The notes beneath the pieces are model-generated. The model saw nothing but the letters and a program-made list of their open reading frames with translations. It was not told the origin of the DNA and ran no database searches. A program made the position numbers and the translations under genes. From Deltaproteobacteria bacterium (lineage in GTDB: Bacteria; UBA10199; GCA-002796325; JACPFF01), in the NCBI GenBank assembly GCA_016183065.1, contig JACPFF010000012.1, forward strand, positions 29,041 to 66,463: a stretch of 37,423 bases of DNA. Direction: 5' to 3'. Positions 24,845-32,558 of the stretch are shown one piece after another (the first letter of the stretch is position 1; every line of letters starts with the position of its first letter).

Positions 24845-24931
24845 TGGTGCGAGAGAGGGGAGTCGAACCCCTACAGCCTTGCGGCCACAAGATCCTGAAT
24901 CTTGCGCGTCTGCCAATTCCGCCACTCTCGC
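24845..24931 (-). tRNA. tRNA-Leu (anticodon CAG), CCA encoded
   Basis: On the minus strand the acceptor arms GCGAGAG and CTCTCGC pair perfectly. The D-arm contains TGGCGGAATTGGCAGACGC. The anticodon stem CAAGA/TCTTG encloses TTCAGGA, giving anticodon CAG. A long variable arm (TGGCCGCAAGGCT) marks a class II tRNA, and the T-arm reads GGGGTTCGACTCCCC. Discriminator A and CCA are encoded. Confidence 0.96.
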
Positions 24932-24954
24932 CTGTTCGCGGTCCGCGATACTGC
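24900..24954. repeat. 55-bp direct repeat, left copy (inside and upstream of tRNA-Leu)
   Basis: Covers the 5' 32 bases of tRNA-Leu (acceptor, D-arm, start of the anticodon stem) plus 23 bases upstream of the tRNA. It is identical to 25055-25109, offset 155. The two copies flank hairpin-repeat copy 3. Confidence 0.92.
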
Positions 24955-24973
24955 TTAGTGATCGTTTTGTCAC

Positions 24974-24989
24974 CGCGCAAGATTCAGGA
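24974..24989. repeat. 16-bp inverted copy of the tRNA-Leu anticodon segment
   Basis: CGCGCAAGATTCAGGA here is the exact reverse complement of 24893-24908 inside tRNA-Leu. With the right-hand 55-bp copy beginning TCTTGCGCG, the unit between the duplications has short inverted ends. Confidence 0.85.
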
Positions 24990-25054
24990 GAGGGAGGCTC
25001 CAGTGGCTATGCCGCTGGAGGGGGCGAGCCCCCGTGCGAGCCCCTGTAATTGTC
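24990..25054 (+). repeat. GC-rich serial-hairpin repeat, copy 3 (short)
   Basis: Contains GGCTATGCCGCTGGAGGGGG, then GGGGCGAGCCCC and GTGCGAGCCCCTGTAATTGT. It aligns with the terminal blocks of copies 1 and 2, with extra bases inside the last hairpin. It lies exactly between the two 55-bp duplicates of the tRNA-Leu 5' end. Confidence 0.7.
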
Positions 25055-25109
25055 TCTTGCGCGTCTGCCAATTCCGCCACTCTCGCCTGTTCGCGGTCCG
25101 CGATACTGC
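25055..25109 (-). pseudogene. Truncated tRNA-Leu 5' fragment (right copy of the 55-bp repeat)
   Basis: Identical to 24900-24954. On the minus strand it carries the tRNA-Leu upstream bases, acceptor 5' strand, D-arm and the first bases of the anticodon stem, then breaks off into repeat copy 3. It cannot form a tRNA. If the duplicated 23 bases include promoter elements, it might still be transcribed. Confidence 0.85.
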
Positions 25110-25132
25110 CGCGATACGCTCCCGATCGGGCA

Positions 25133-25309
25133 TTACAACTCGTCATCAAATTCGCTTAAGTCGCCGTTCTCTTCCTGCATCGACTCGGCGTCATCTTCAT
25201 TAAAGAGGATTGCTCCACAGTGCGGGCATTCGGCAGCCCCCCCGGTAAAATGACCACAGTTCAGACAATTTTCCTCAATCTGATGTCCAACATCGAGAGA
25301 CTGTGCCAT
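25133..25309 (-). CDS. Small zinc-ribbon protein (58 aa)
   Basis: A 58-residue protein with two CxxC knuckles (CLNCGHFTGGAAECPHCG), a likely zinc-binding rubredoxin-like ribbon, followed by a highly acidic tail (FNEDDAESMQEENGDLSEFDDEL). The chosen ATG at 25309 follows AGGAGGGG with ideal spacing; a start 22 codons earlier lacks this. The function is unknown. Acidic-tailed ribbons of this type may bind protein or nucleic-acid partners, but that is inference. It is divergent from rnr across 86 bp, and its stop lies just beyond the truncated tRNA copy. Confidence 0.75.
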   Translation of the reverse strand: MAQSLDVGHQIEENCLNCGHFTGGAAECPHCGAILFNEDDAESMQEENGDLSEFDDEL

Positions 25310-25395
25310 GAATATTCCCCTCCTTTGGTTCAGGTCGCTGCGCCATACCAATATTTTTTTCCCCGAGACAAGCAAAAACTGGTAGAACCACTGCG

Positions 25396-27408
25396 ATGGT
25401 CGATCCGCGCAAGAAGCCTCGTGTAATTGGGCAATTACAGAGACACCCTGATGGGTATGGCTTTCTCCTCCCCGAGGATCCCACGCTCGAAGATATCTTC
25501 ATTCCTCCGACGGGCCTCGGTGATGCGCGCCATCGGGATCGCGTGGAGGTCGAGCTCTCGGTGCGTTCGCGTCGCCCGGGCAATCGCCGCGATCGCACGC
25601 GGCCAGGGCCGGATCAGCGCGAGGGCCGCGTAGTCCAGGTCCTTGCCCGTGGCGTCGAGCGTGTGGTCGGACGCTCCATCCAAATCGCGCCCATCGGGCT
25701 TGTTGCCCCAGATGATGACCGTCTCCCGTCGCCGATCCATATTCCCCTCCAGGCCTTGGGTGGTGCACGCCCAGGGGATACTGTGGTCGTGGAGTGGACC
25801 GAGACGCCGGCCGGGCAATCCGGTGTGTGGGGCGCCGTGCGGAAAATCCTTGGTCCGCGCGGTGAGATCGCCACCGAGATCGAAGCGGTCCTCCACCATC
25901 ACGGCCTGCCGGAGGCCTTTCCAACCGCCGTCCTCCGCGCGGCCGAAGACGTGGCGAACGCCTATTCCGGGGACGAGTGGTCCACAGACCGCCAGGACCG
26001 CACGCAGGTGCCATTTGTCACCATCGATGGCGAAAGCGCGCGGGATTTTGACGACGCCGTGGCAGTGGAGCCACTCCCCGATGGGGCAAGCCGCATCTCG
26101 GTCGGGATCGCGGACGTCAGCGCGTTTGTCACTCCTGGATCGCCCCTCGATGAAGAAGCCGCGGCCCGCGGCACCTCGGTCTATTTCCCTGATCGGGTGT
26201 TGCCGATGCTGCCACCGGTGCTCTCGGATGACCTCTGTAGCCTCCGCCCCGATATTCCCCGATGTGCGCTCGTGGTCGAGTATCGCATTGCTCCCGACGG
26301 GGCATTGGGGTCACCGCGGTTTTCGCGGGCATGGATTCGCAGCCGTGCCCGCCTGACGTATACCCAGGTACAGCGGATCTTGAATGCCCACGCGGCACCC
26401 GCGCCAAAGGCCCGCACCCCAGCTGCCGTATCCGGCCAGATCGATCCCCAATTGGAGCGCATGCTCCTGCAGATGGCAGTGCTCTGTCGCACACTCCGCG
26501 AAGTCCGTTTGGCGCGCGGCAGTATCGATTTCGATCTCCCCGAACCGGAAATTCTGCTCGACATCGAAGGGAGTCCCGAGCGGATTTTGAAGGCTGAACG
26601 GTTTTTTGCGCACCAGATGATCGAAGAGCTGATGATTGCCACCAATGAGCAGGTGGCGCGCACACTAACGCGCCGTGGTGCGGGATGCCTCTATCGCATC
26701 CATCCGCCCCCCAAGGCCGAGACGCTGCGCGATTTGCGATTGCTGCTCGATCATCTCGACATTCCGCATCATCTCACCACCACGATTCGGTCGAAGGACC
26801 TTGCCCAGGTGATCGCGACGGTCAGAGGGCATGCCGAGGAACGATTGGTCAACCATACGATCTTGCGGGCCATGCAACAGGCCGTCTACCGCATCGACAA
26901 TGTCGGGCACTTCGGATTGGCTTCACCGTGTTACTGCCACTTTACCTCCCCCATTCGCCGGTATCCGGACCTCGTGATCCATCGACTCGTGGTCCAGACG
27001 TTGCTTGAGCGGGGATCACGGCAGCGGCATGCAGATCGTGAACCCGATCGATTGCGACGCAGTGCGCTCCATAGCTCACGTCGTGAACGCATTGCGCTCG
27101 AGGCCGAGCGCGAGATGTTGAAGGTCTATGCCACGGCATTTCTCCGGGAACGGATTGGCGCCGCATTTTCCGGGCGGATTACGCGGGTGACAAAATTCGG
27201 ATGCTTTGTCGAACTCGATGACTTCTTTGTCGAGGGCTTGATCCTGCGCGAATCCCTCCCGTTTGATCAATTTCGTTTCGACGACGATCGACTTCGTCTC
27301 GTGGGACGCCGGACTGGCCGCACGCTCGCCATGGGTGATCCCGTTCACGTAAAGGTTGAACGCGTCGATATACCGGCCAGACAGGCCCATTTTGTATTGA
27401 TTGAATAA
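25396..27408 (+). CDS. rnr: Ribonuclease R
   Basis: A processive 3'-to-5' exoribonuclease of the RNB family that degrades structured RNA. The N-terminus carries cold-shock/OB domains (PRVIGQLQRHPDGYGFLLPED, then IFIPP). The catalytic metal site is intact (TIDGESARDFDDAVAVE, near residue 209), as is the RNB C-terminal block HFTSPIRRYPDLVIHR (near 513). A C-terminal S1 domain begins FSGRITRVTKFGCFVELDDFFVEGLI. At 670 residues it is shorter than E. coli RNase R and lacks its basic tail, ending right after the S1 domain. It is monocistronic or co-directional with zapA, which has its own promoter. Confidence 0.93.
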   Translation: MVDPRKKPRVIGQLQRHPDGYGFLLPEDPTLEDIFIPPTGLGDARHRDRVEVELSVRSRRPGNRRDRTRPGPDQREGRVVQVLARGVERVVGRSIQIAPIGLVAPDDDRLPSPIHIPLQALGGARPGDTVVVEWTETPAGQSGVWGAVRKILGPRGEIATEIEAVLHHHGLPEAFPTAVLRAAEDVANAYSGDEWSTDRQDRTQVPFVTIDGESARDFDDAVAVEPLPDGASRISVGIADVSAFVTPGSPLDEEAAARGTSVYFPDRVLPMLPPVLSDDLCSLRPDIPRCALVVEYRIAPDGALGSPRFSRAWIRSRARLTYTQVQRILNAHAAPAPKARTPAAVSGQIDPQLERMLLQMAVLCRTLREVRLARGSIDFDLPEPEILLDIEGSPERILKAERFFAHQMIEELMIATNEQVARTLTRRGAGCLYRIHPPPKAETLRDLRLLLDHLDIPHHLTTTIRSKDLAQVIATVRGHAEERLVNHTILRAMQQAVYRIDNVGHFGLASPCYCHFTSPIRRYPDLVIHRLVVQTLLERGSRQRHADREPDRLRRSALHSSRRERIALEAEREMLKVYATAFLRERIGAAFSGRITRVTKFGCFVELDDFFVEGLILRESLPFDQFRFDDDRLRLVGRRTGRTLAMGDPVHVKVERVDIPARQAHFVLIE

Positions 27409-27445
27409 TGTTTTGCAACTTATTGATTTGTGGACGGATAATCGC

Positions 27446-27473
27446 TTGACTTTCCTCGGGTACATTTTATAAG
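27446..27473 (+). promoter_or_regulatory. Sigma-70-type promoter of zapA
   Basis: TTGACT (27446-27451), a 16-bp spacer, then TATAAG (27468-27473), about 33 bp ahead of the zapA start. Both boxes match the consensus at five of six positions. Confidence 0.6.
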
Positions 27474-27506
27474 CAGAGCGAACGCTGGGAAGAGAGGGGA
27501 CTGCGC

Positions 27507-27785
27507 ATGAAACGAACCGTTGAAGTATCCATCATGGGCCAAAAGTTTATGGTGCGCAGCGATTCCGATGAACACTACGTGGAAAAGATTGCCGAATATG
27601 TGAATACGAAAGTGGCTGAAATTACGACGAAATCAAAATCGATCCCCTCATTGAATGTGGTCATTTTGGCTGCCATGAATATTGCCGACGACTATATGCG
27701 GATGAGACACGAAAAAGAGAAAGTTTACGCCGGGGTAGAAAAGAAAGTCCTTGGCATGTTGGAATTGATTGATTTGCAGTTGTAG
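27507..27785 (+). CDS. zapA: Cell division protein ZapA
   Basis: A small FtsZ-ring stabiliser that cross-links FtsZ filaments. The 92-residue sequence has the ZapA beta-strand head (TVEVSIMGQKFMVRSDSDEHYVEKIAEYVN) followed by the long dimerising helix (NVVILAAMNIADDYMRMRHEKEK, then a hydrophobic end). The start ATG follows GAGAGGGGAC. It is followed directly by 6S RNA and then 5-formyl-THF cyclo-ligase, the same zapA-ssrS-cyclo-ligase order known from E. coli and many proteobacteria, which supports all three calls. Confidence 0.9.
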   Translation: MKRTVEVSIMGQKFMVRSDSDEHYVEKIAEYVNTKVAEITTKSKSIPSLNVVILAAMNIADDYMRMRHEKEKVYAGVEKKVLGMLELIDLQL

Positions 27786-27852
27786 GAGCGGTATGATTTG
27801 AAGGTCGTGAGTTGCTCTGTGAAGAATGATGGTGCAGCGTGTGGAGAGGTGA

Positions 27853-28041
27853 GACCTGCCCTGCGCGTGTTTGGGCACATTGTCTCGAACCGACTCTATA
27901 CCAACGGGAGCCTCCGCTGATGTGCCGTGTGCAGGCCCACCTACTGCCAGTCCGGAGTAGGAGGGACGCCTAACGCGCGTTACGAGGGACCCACCTAGCG
28001 TGAGCTGGGTACGAGACAATCCACACGGCATGGGCGGGGAT
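27853..28041 (+). ncRNA. ssrS: 6S RNA
   Basis: An RNA that mimics an open promoter and sequesters sigma-70 RNA polymerase. The terminal stem pairs CCTGCCC (27855-27861) with GGGCGGG (28032-28038). An inner closing stem pairs ATTGTCTCG (27879-27887) with CGAGACAAT (28012-28020). The region between matches the family as I recall it: GAACCGACTCTATACC, GTGTGCAGGCC, GACGCCTAACGC and CCACACGGCATGGGCGGGG. The position between zapA and the cyclo-ligase is the conserved locus. A weak promoter is possible at 27798-27827 (TTGAAG, 18 bp, AAGAAT). Exact ends are not determinable here. Confidence 0.85.
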
Positions 28042-28052
28042 CCATTTATCGT

Positions 28053-28076
28053 GCCCCATACCGAAAGGTGTGGGGC
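28053..28076 (+). terminator. Strong GNRA-capped hairpin after 6S RNA
   Basis: GCCCCATACC pairs with GGTGTGGGGC (10 bp, one G-T pair) around a GAAA loop, starting about 12 bases after the 6S RNA terminal stem. No T-run follows, so termination, a processing boundary or an independent RNA element are all possible. Confidence 0.5.
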
Positions 28077-28082
28077 GTGATA

Positions 28083-28166
28083 GAGTATTTCAACGTGTCC
28101 TGAGTACACAGGTGCTCATGACACGTGAGAAATACTTATGGTACCGTAAGATGCATGTACTCAGGA
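28083..28166 (+). other. Structured intergenic RNA element with alternative pairings
   Basis: A long imperfect hairpin spans 28083-28137: GTATTTC pairs with GAAATAC, ACGTGTC with GACACGT, and TGAG with CTCA. The stretch TCCTGAGTACA (28098-28108) in its 5' arm is also perfectly complementary to TGTACTCAGGA (28156-28166) further on, so the two folds exclude each other. The remaining gap to 28353 has more short palindromes (for example CTTATGGTACCGTAAG at 28135-28150) and no gene. It does not match a riboswitch I can name. Confidence 0.5.
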
Positions 28167-28353
28167 AAAGTGAATGCACCATAAATTGGAGAACGGTAGT
28201 GGTTGGAGACTGATGGACGTTTTACTTATGGACGATTTTCAAAGCGTAGTGTCTGTGCGTGACGATCGGCGTAGTGAGCGCAACTTTCCTGCACACTGGA
28301 GAGTGCGATCGCCATAAGTGACATCACTCCACTGCTGCCATGCGGGATGAGGC

Positions 28354-28944
28354 ATGGACGCGATGGATGCCAAAAAAAGAGTGCGGGGAGATATTTCGGC
28401 ACGGGTGAGGCGCATGACACCGGCAGCACGGTGTGCCGAAGCTGCAGCGATTTTCCCGCATCTCGATACCATTGAAGGGTTCCGGCAGGCGCACTGCGTG
28501 GGGCTCTATGCCGCGACGCCGCTTGAGGTCGCGACCGATGCCATCTTCAGGGTACTCGTTCAGCGCGGTGTCGTGGTCTGTTATCCCCGCATCAACGATG
28601 TCAGCCGCCGCGACGCGGACTTTCGCCGCCTCAACACCCTGGATGATCTGGAACCAGGGCCCTTCGGCATCAGGGAGCCATCGGCCCGTGCAGAAATCAT
28701 TTCCCCCCGACAGATCGACTGTGTCTGTGTTCCTGGACGGGCCTTTGATCGGCAGGGACACCGCCTTGGTTCAGGCGGTGGCTACTACGATCGATGGCTT
28801 ATCATGGGTGAGCCTGTTCGCATCGGACTCGCATTTGCTTGTCAACTGGTTGACGCAGTTCCACATACGATCACGGACGTTACAATGCATTTTCTTGTGA
28901 CGGCAACCGGAGCGATGACCTGTCCTCGTGGAGAGGACAACTGA
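28354..28944 (+). CDS. 5-formyltetrahydrofolate cyclo-ligase
   Basis: An ATP-dependent enzyme converting 5-formyl-THF to 5,10-methenyl-THF, which recycles folate and clears a storage or inhibitory form. The diagnostic C-terminal motif GSGGGYYDRWL is present, as are CVCVPGRAFDRQGHRLG and the mid-protein VGLYAATPLEVATD segment. The length is 196 residues from ATG 28354 (preceded by GGGATGAGG), or 193 from the ATG at 28363. It lies downstream of zapA and 6S RNA in the classic order and 7 bp before rny. A structured leader of about 270 bases precedes it. Confidence 0.9.
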   Translation: MDAMDAKKRVRGDISARVRRMTPAARCAEAAAIFPHLDTIEGFRQAHCVGLYAATPLEVATDAIFRVLVQRGVVVCYPRINDVSRRDADFRRLNTLDDLEPGPFGIREPSARAEIISPRQIDCVCVPGRAFDRQGHRLGSGGGYYDRWLIMGEPVRIGLAFACQLVDAVPHTITDVTMHFLVTATGAMTCPRGEDN

Positions 28945-28951
28945 GGTATCC

Positions 28952-30517
28952 ATGACACACGATCCACTCATATCCATGTGGGGATTTTGGCTCTTAAGTC
29001 TCGGTATCCTGTTCGGATATCTCTTCCGGTACTGGATCGGCCGGAAGCGGCGGCGCTCCGCCGAGGCCAGGGCAGCGCAACTCGTCGCAGAGGCCCACAC
29101 CGAGGCGGAACAACGCAAAAAAGAGACCGACCTTGAACTGAAGACTTGGCGGCTCCAGGCCCGCGAGGCACAGGAAAAAGAGGCGCAGGCCAAATTGAGC
29201 GAGCTGCAACAATTGGAAAAACGGTTGATTGTGCGTGAAGAGGGGATGGAAAAACGTTTCGATGCCCTCGAACGCCGGGAAGAGGAACAGAAACGGTATG
29301 AACGGCACTTGGCGGAGGAGAAGGAGAAACTCCAGCAGCGGACGTCGGAGTTTGACAATCTGGCCCTGCAGGTCCGAAAAACACTGGAACGGGCCAGCGG
29401 TCTGACGGCGGAAGAGGCACGGCAGGAACTGATCCTCTCCTTGACGGATGAGGCTCGCCTCGAGGCCGCCAAGCAGCTCCGCATGATCGACGAAGAGACA
29501 AAGCAGGAGGCAGAAAAGCGAGCGCAACATGTGATCTCGATCTGCATCGAGCGGATTGCGAGTGATCATGTGGCGGAACGGTCCGTCTCCACCGTGACAT
29601 TGCCCAATGAAGAGATGAAGGGACGGATTATCGGCCGGGAAGGGCGCAATATTCGGGCCTTTGAGGCCGCCACGGGGGTGGAACTGGTGATCGATGACTC
29701 GCCAGACGCAGTCACCCTCTCCTGTTTCAATCCCATCCGGCGCGAAATTGCTCGGCGGGTGTTGGAGGAACTATTGCGCGATGGGCGGATTCACCCGGCC
29801 CGTATCGAGGAGATGGTCAAGAAGGTGGGCAAGGAAGTGGACGCGAGTGTGAAAGAGGCGGGCAAGGAGGCGGTAATGGAATTGGGGCTCCATCGACTCC
29901 ATCCGGAACTCGTGCGCCATATGGGGATGCTCCGCTATCGCTACAGTTATGCGCAAAATGTCCTCCATCATTCGATCGATGTCGGTTTTCTCTGCGGCAT
30001 GATGGCTGCAGAACTGGGGATGAACCAAAAAAAGGCGCGGCGCGCGGGATTTCTGCACGATATCGGCAAGGCGATGACCCCGGAGGTCGAGGGATCCCAT
30101 GCCATCATCGGTATGGATCTCTGCCGGAAACATGGGGAACGTGACGACATCTGTCACGCCATCGGCGCCCACCATGAGGATATTCCGCAGGAGACCGCAC
30201 TCGACGCCCTGGTCGATGCCGCCGATGCGCTCTCAGGGGCACGGCCTGGCGCCCGGCGCGAAGTCCTTGAGACCTACATGAAACGTCTCGAAGAGCTGGA
30301 GCGGTTGACCATGGAGTTCAAAGGGGTGCAAAAGGCCTATGCGATTCAGGCCGGCCGGGAGATCCGCGTCATGGTCCAGCCCGACGATGTGAGCGATGCG
30401 CAGGCCACGCTCCTCTCGAAAGATATCGCGCGGAAAATCGAGCATGAATTGACCTATCCGGGGCAGATCAAGGTCATGGTGATTCGGGAAACCCGTGCGA
30501 TTGAAATGGCACGTTGA
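28952..30517 (+). CDS. rny: Ribonuclease Y
   Basis: A membrane-anchored endoribonuclease that initiates mRNA decay. One N-terminal membrane span (WGFWLLSLGILFGYLFRYWI) leads into a coiled coil of about 150 residues rich in Glu, Lys, Gln and Arg. A KH domain (GRIIGREGRNIRAFEAATG, near 223) and an HD metal-dependent hydrolase domain (HSIDVGFLCGMM, then FLHDIGKAMTPE near 368, and AIGAHHEDI) follow. The 521-residue length is normal. ATG 28952 follows GAGG; a GTG eight codons upstream is less likely. It sits upstream of the YmdB-like gene, its frequent operon partner. Confidence 0.95.
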   Translation: MTHDPLISMWGFWLLSLGILFGYLFRYWIGRKRRRSAEARAAQLVAEAHTEAEQRKKETDLELKTWRLQAREAQEKEAQAKLSELQQLEKRLIVREEGMEKRFDALERREEEQKRYERHLAEEKEKLQQRTSEFDNLALQVRKTLERASGLTAEEARQELILSLTDEARLEAAKQLRMIDEETKQEAEKRAQHVISICIERIASDHVAERSVSTVTLPNEEMKGRIIGREGRNIRAFEAATGVELVIDDSPDAVTLSCFNPIRREIARRVLEELLRDGRIHPARIEEMVKKVGKEVDASVKEAGKEAVMELGLHRLHPELVRHMGMLRYRYSYAQNVLHHSIDVGFLCGMMAAELGMNQKKARRAGFLHDIGKAMTPEVEGSHAIIGMDLCRKHGERDDICHAIGAHHEDIPQETALDALVDAADALSGARPGARREVLETYMKRLEELERLTMEFKGVQKAYAIQAGREIRVMVQPDDVSDAQATLLSKDIARKIEHELTYPGQIKVMVIRETRAIEMAR

Positions 30518-30529
30518 AATGTCGACACC

Positions 30530-31321
30530 ATGAATATCCTCTGTGTTGGTGATATCTTTGCCAGACCGGGGCGGGAGATTCTGAAGGCCCAATTGCCGGC
30601 ACTGATTCGGCACTCCGCCGCGGAGTATGTCATCGTCAATGGCGAGAATGCCTCTGGGGGCCGTGGTGTTTCGGCCAAAAACATGCGTGAATTTTTAGCC
30701 TTGCCGATCCATACCCTGACCTCCGGGAATCACATCTGGCAACGCGAGGATATCCGGCCCTTCCTCGATACCGGTGAGATCTTACGTCCCCATAATGCCC
30801 CAGACGGGCGGCCTGGCAGCGGGGTGATCATTGGGAAATCAAAGAGCGGTGTGGCCGTTGGGGTGGTCAATTTGCAGGGTCGGGCCAACATGTTTGAGGG
30901 AGAGCAGTGCCGCAACCCTTTTCATGTGGCCGATGAACTCGTCTCCGCGCTGCGCAAGCACACCCCGATCATCGTCGTCGATTTTCATGCCCAAACGACC
31001 TCCGAAAAAAAAGCCCTCGCATGGTATCTCGACGGGCGTATCAGTTGTCTCTTCGGCACGCATACACACGTGCAGACCGCCGACGAACAGATTCTCCCCG
31101 GGGGAACCGCCTATATCACGGATATCGGCATGACCGGTCCGCACCGCTCCGTGATCGGTGCGCGCGCGGAAGATGCGATCAAACGCTTTCTGACCGACGG
31201 CAAAGAGAAGCGGTGGAAGGCCGCGGACGAAGGGGTGGCCTTGCAGGGGATTTGTGTCACGGTCGACACCACGACAGGACGCGCGACGCACATCGAGCGT
31301 CTACATATTCCCGCCGCCTAA
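30530..31321 (+). CDS. YmdB/TIGR00282 family metallophosphoesterase
   Basis: A calcineurin-like phosphoesterase. Characterised homologues hydrolyse 2',3'-cyclic nucleotides and influence RNase Y-dependent RNA levels. Metal-ligand blocks are visible: CVGDIFARPGR at the N-terminus, VNGENASGGRG, TSGNHIWQ, VDFHAQTTSEK and FGTHTHVQTADE. The 263-residue length matches the family. It starts 12 bp after rny, a widely conserved pairing, and is followed by tyrS. The ending, after VDTTTGRATHIERL, is typical. Confidence 0.92.
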   Translation: MNILCVGDIFARPGREILKAQLPALIRHSAAEYVIVNGENASGGRGVSAKNMREFLALPIHTLTSGNHIWQREDIRPFLDTGEILRPHNAPDGRPGSGVIIGKSKSGVAVGVVNLQGRANMFEGEQCRNPFHVADELVSALRKHTPIIVVDFHAQTTSEKKALAWYLDGRISCLFGTHTHVQTADEQILPGGTAYITDIGMTGPHRSVIGARAEDAIKRFLTDGKEKRWKAADEGVALQGICVTVDTTTGRATHIERLHIPAA

Positions 31322-31361
31322 AAAAGTTGCATTTCCATCCGGAATTCGCCAAAGTGCCGGC

Positions 31362-32555
31362 GTGACAACGCGTACTGACCAGGTGGCCATTTTCCGACGC
31401 GGGGCGGTCGATCTGATTTCCGAAGAGGAACTGTGCAAGAAATTGCGACGGGGGACACCGCTCCGCATTAAGGCGGGTTTTGATCCAACGGCGCCGGATT
31501 TGCATCTCGGTCATACGGTGCTGTTACAGAAGATGCGCCAGTTGCAGGATCTCGGTCATCAGATCATCTTTCTGATTGGTGATTACACGGCAAAAGTCGG
31601 GGACCCGTCAGGACGCAGCACCACGCGCCCGCAGTTGTCTGATGCCGACATTGCGCAGAATGTGGCCACGTACAAGGCCCAGGTGTTCAACATGCTCGAT
31701 CCGCAACAGACAGAGATTCGTTTCAATTCCGAATGGCTAGGCGCCATGACCCCTGCAGATCTTTTTGCGCTCGCCGCAAAATACACAGTCGCGCGGATGC
31801 TGGAGCGGGAAGATTTTCGCCAACGCCTGGCGCAGGAAAGTGAGATCAGCATCCTCGAACTCCTCTACCCCTTGTTGACGGGATATGATTCTGTGGTGTT
31901 GAAAGCCGATGTGGAATTGGGGGGGACAGACCAAAAATTCAACCTCACCGTGGCACGCGCGATTCAGCGGCGCTACGGTGTTGAAGAGGAGATTTTGCTG
32001 ACCATGCCGCTGTTGGTGGGGACCGACGGTGTGCGAAAGATGAGTAAATCCTATGGCAATCATGTCGCGATTCAAGATCCGCCGCGTGAAATGTTTGGCA
32101 AACTAATGTCCATCAGCGATGCGCTGATGTGGGATTATTATCTCTTGCTGAGTGCGTGCAGTGCGGAGGAGATTGCCGTGCGAAAGTGCGGGCATCCCAA
32201 AGAGGCAAAAGTGGCACTGGCAAAAGAGCTCGTGACGCGCTTTCATTCCCGCGACGCTGCCGAACAGGCCGCCGAGGAGTTCTCCGCCATTTTTCGCGAT
32301 AAAGGGAAACCGACCGACATGCCCACCTACGCCGTCGTCATGCAAGATGACGGGCACCTCCTCGTCGATCTGCTCGTCGGTGCGGGATTGACGCAGAGTA
32401 AAGGGGAGGCGCGACGACTGATGACGCAACACGGTGTGCGACTCGACGATGTCGTCGTGAACAACATTGCGCATCGCGTATTGACGCCAGGGACCTATAT
32501 TGTGCAAGTGGGCAAACGGCGCTTTTGCCGCATCACCCTTGGAAAGGGCCACTAG
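31362..32555 (+). CDS. tyrS: Tyrosine--tRNA ligase
   Basis: Class I synthetase for tRNA-Tyr. GTG 31362 was taken as start because it gives 397 residues and places FRRGAVDLISEEEL at the N-terminus as in homologues; the frame extends back into the YmdB-like gene. No obvious Shine-Dalgarno is seen. HLGH (48-51) and KMSKS (in VRKMSKSYGNHVAI, near 225) are intact. DVELGGTDQKFN is the tyrosine and tRNA pocket block. A C-terminal S4 RNA-binding domain (LLVGAGLTQSKGEARRLMTQ) is present. The HxGH variant and size fit the TyrZ-like subgroup. Confidence 0.94.
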   Translation: MTTRTDQVAIFRRGAVDLISEEELCKKLRRGTPLRIKAGFDPTAPDLHLGHTVLLQKMRQLQDLGHQIIFLIGDYTAKVGDPSGRSTTRPQLSDADIAQNVATYKAQVFNMLDPQQTEIRFNSEWLGAMTPADLFALAAKYTVARMLEREDFRQRLAQESEISILELLYPLLTGYDSVVLKADVELGGTDQKFNLTVARAIQRRYGVEEEILLTMPLLVGTDGVRKMSKSYGNHVAIQDPPREMFGKLMSISDALMWDYYLLLSACSAEEIAVRKCGHPKEAKVALAKELVTRFHSRDAAEQAAEEFSAIFRDKGKPTDMPTYAVVMQDDGHLLVDLLVGAGLTQSKGEARRLMTQHGVRLDDVVVNNIAHRVLTPGTYIVQVGKRRFCRITLGKGH

Positions 32556-32558
32556 ACG

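Noticed and set aside
31254-31361. Upstream extension of tyrS into the YmdB-like gene
   Set aside because: It would overlap the preceding gene and add 36 residues absent from the family layout. GTG 31362 gives the normal length.
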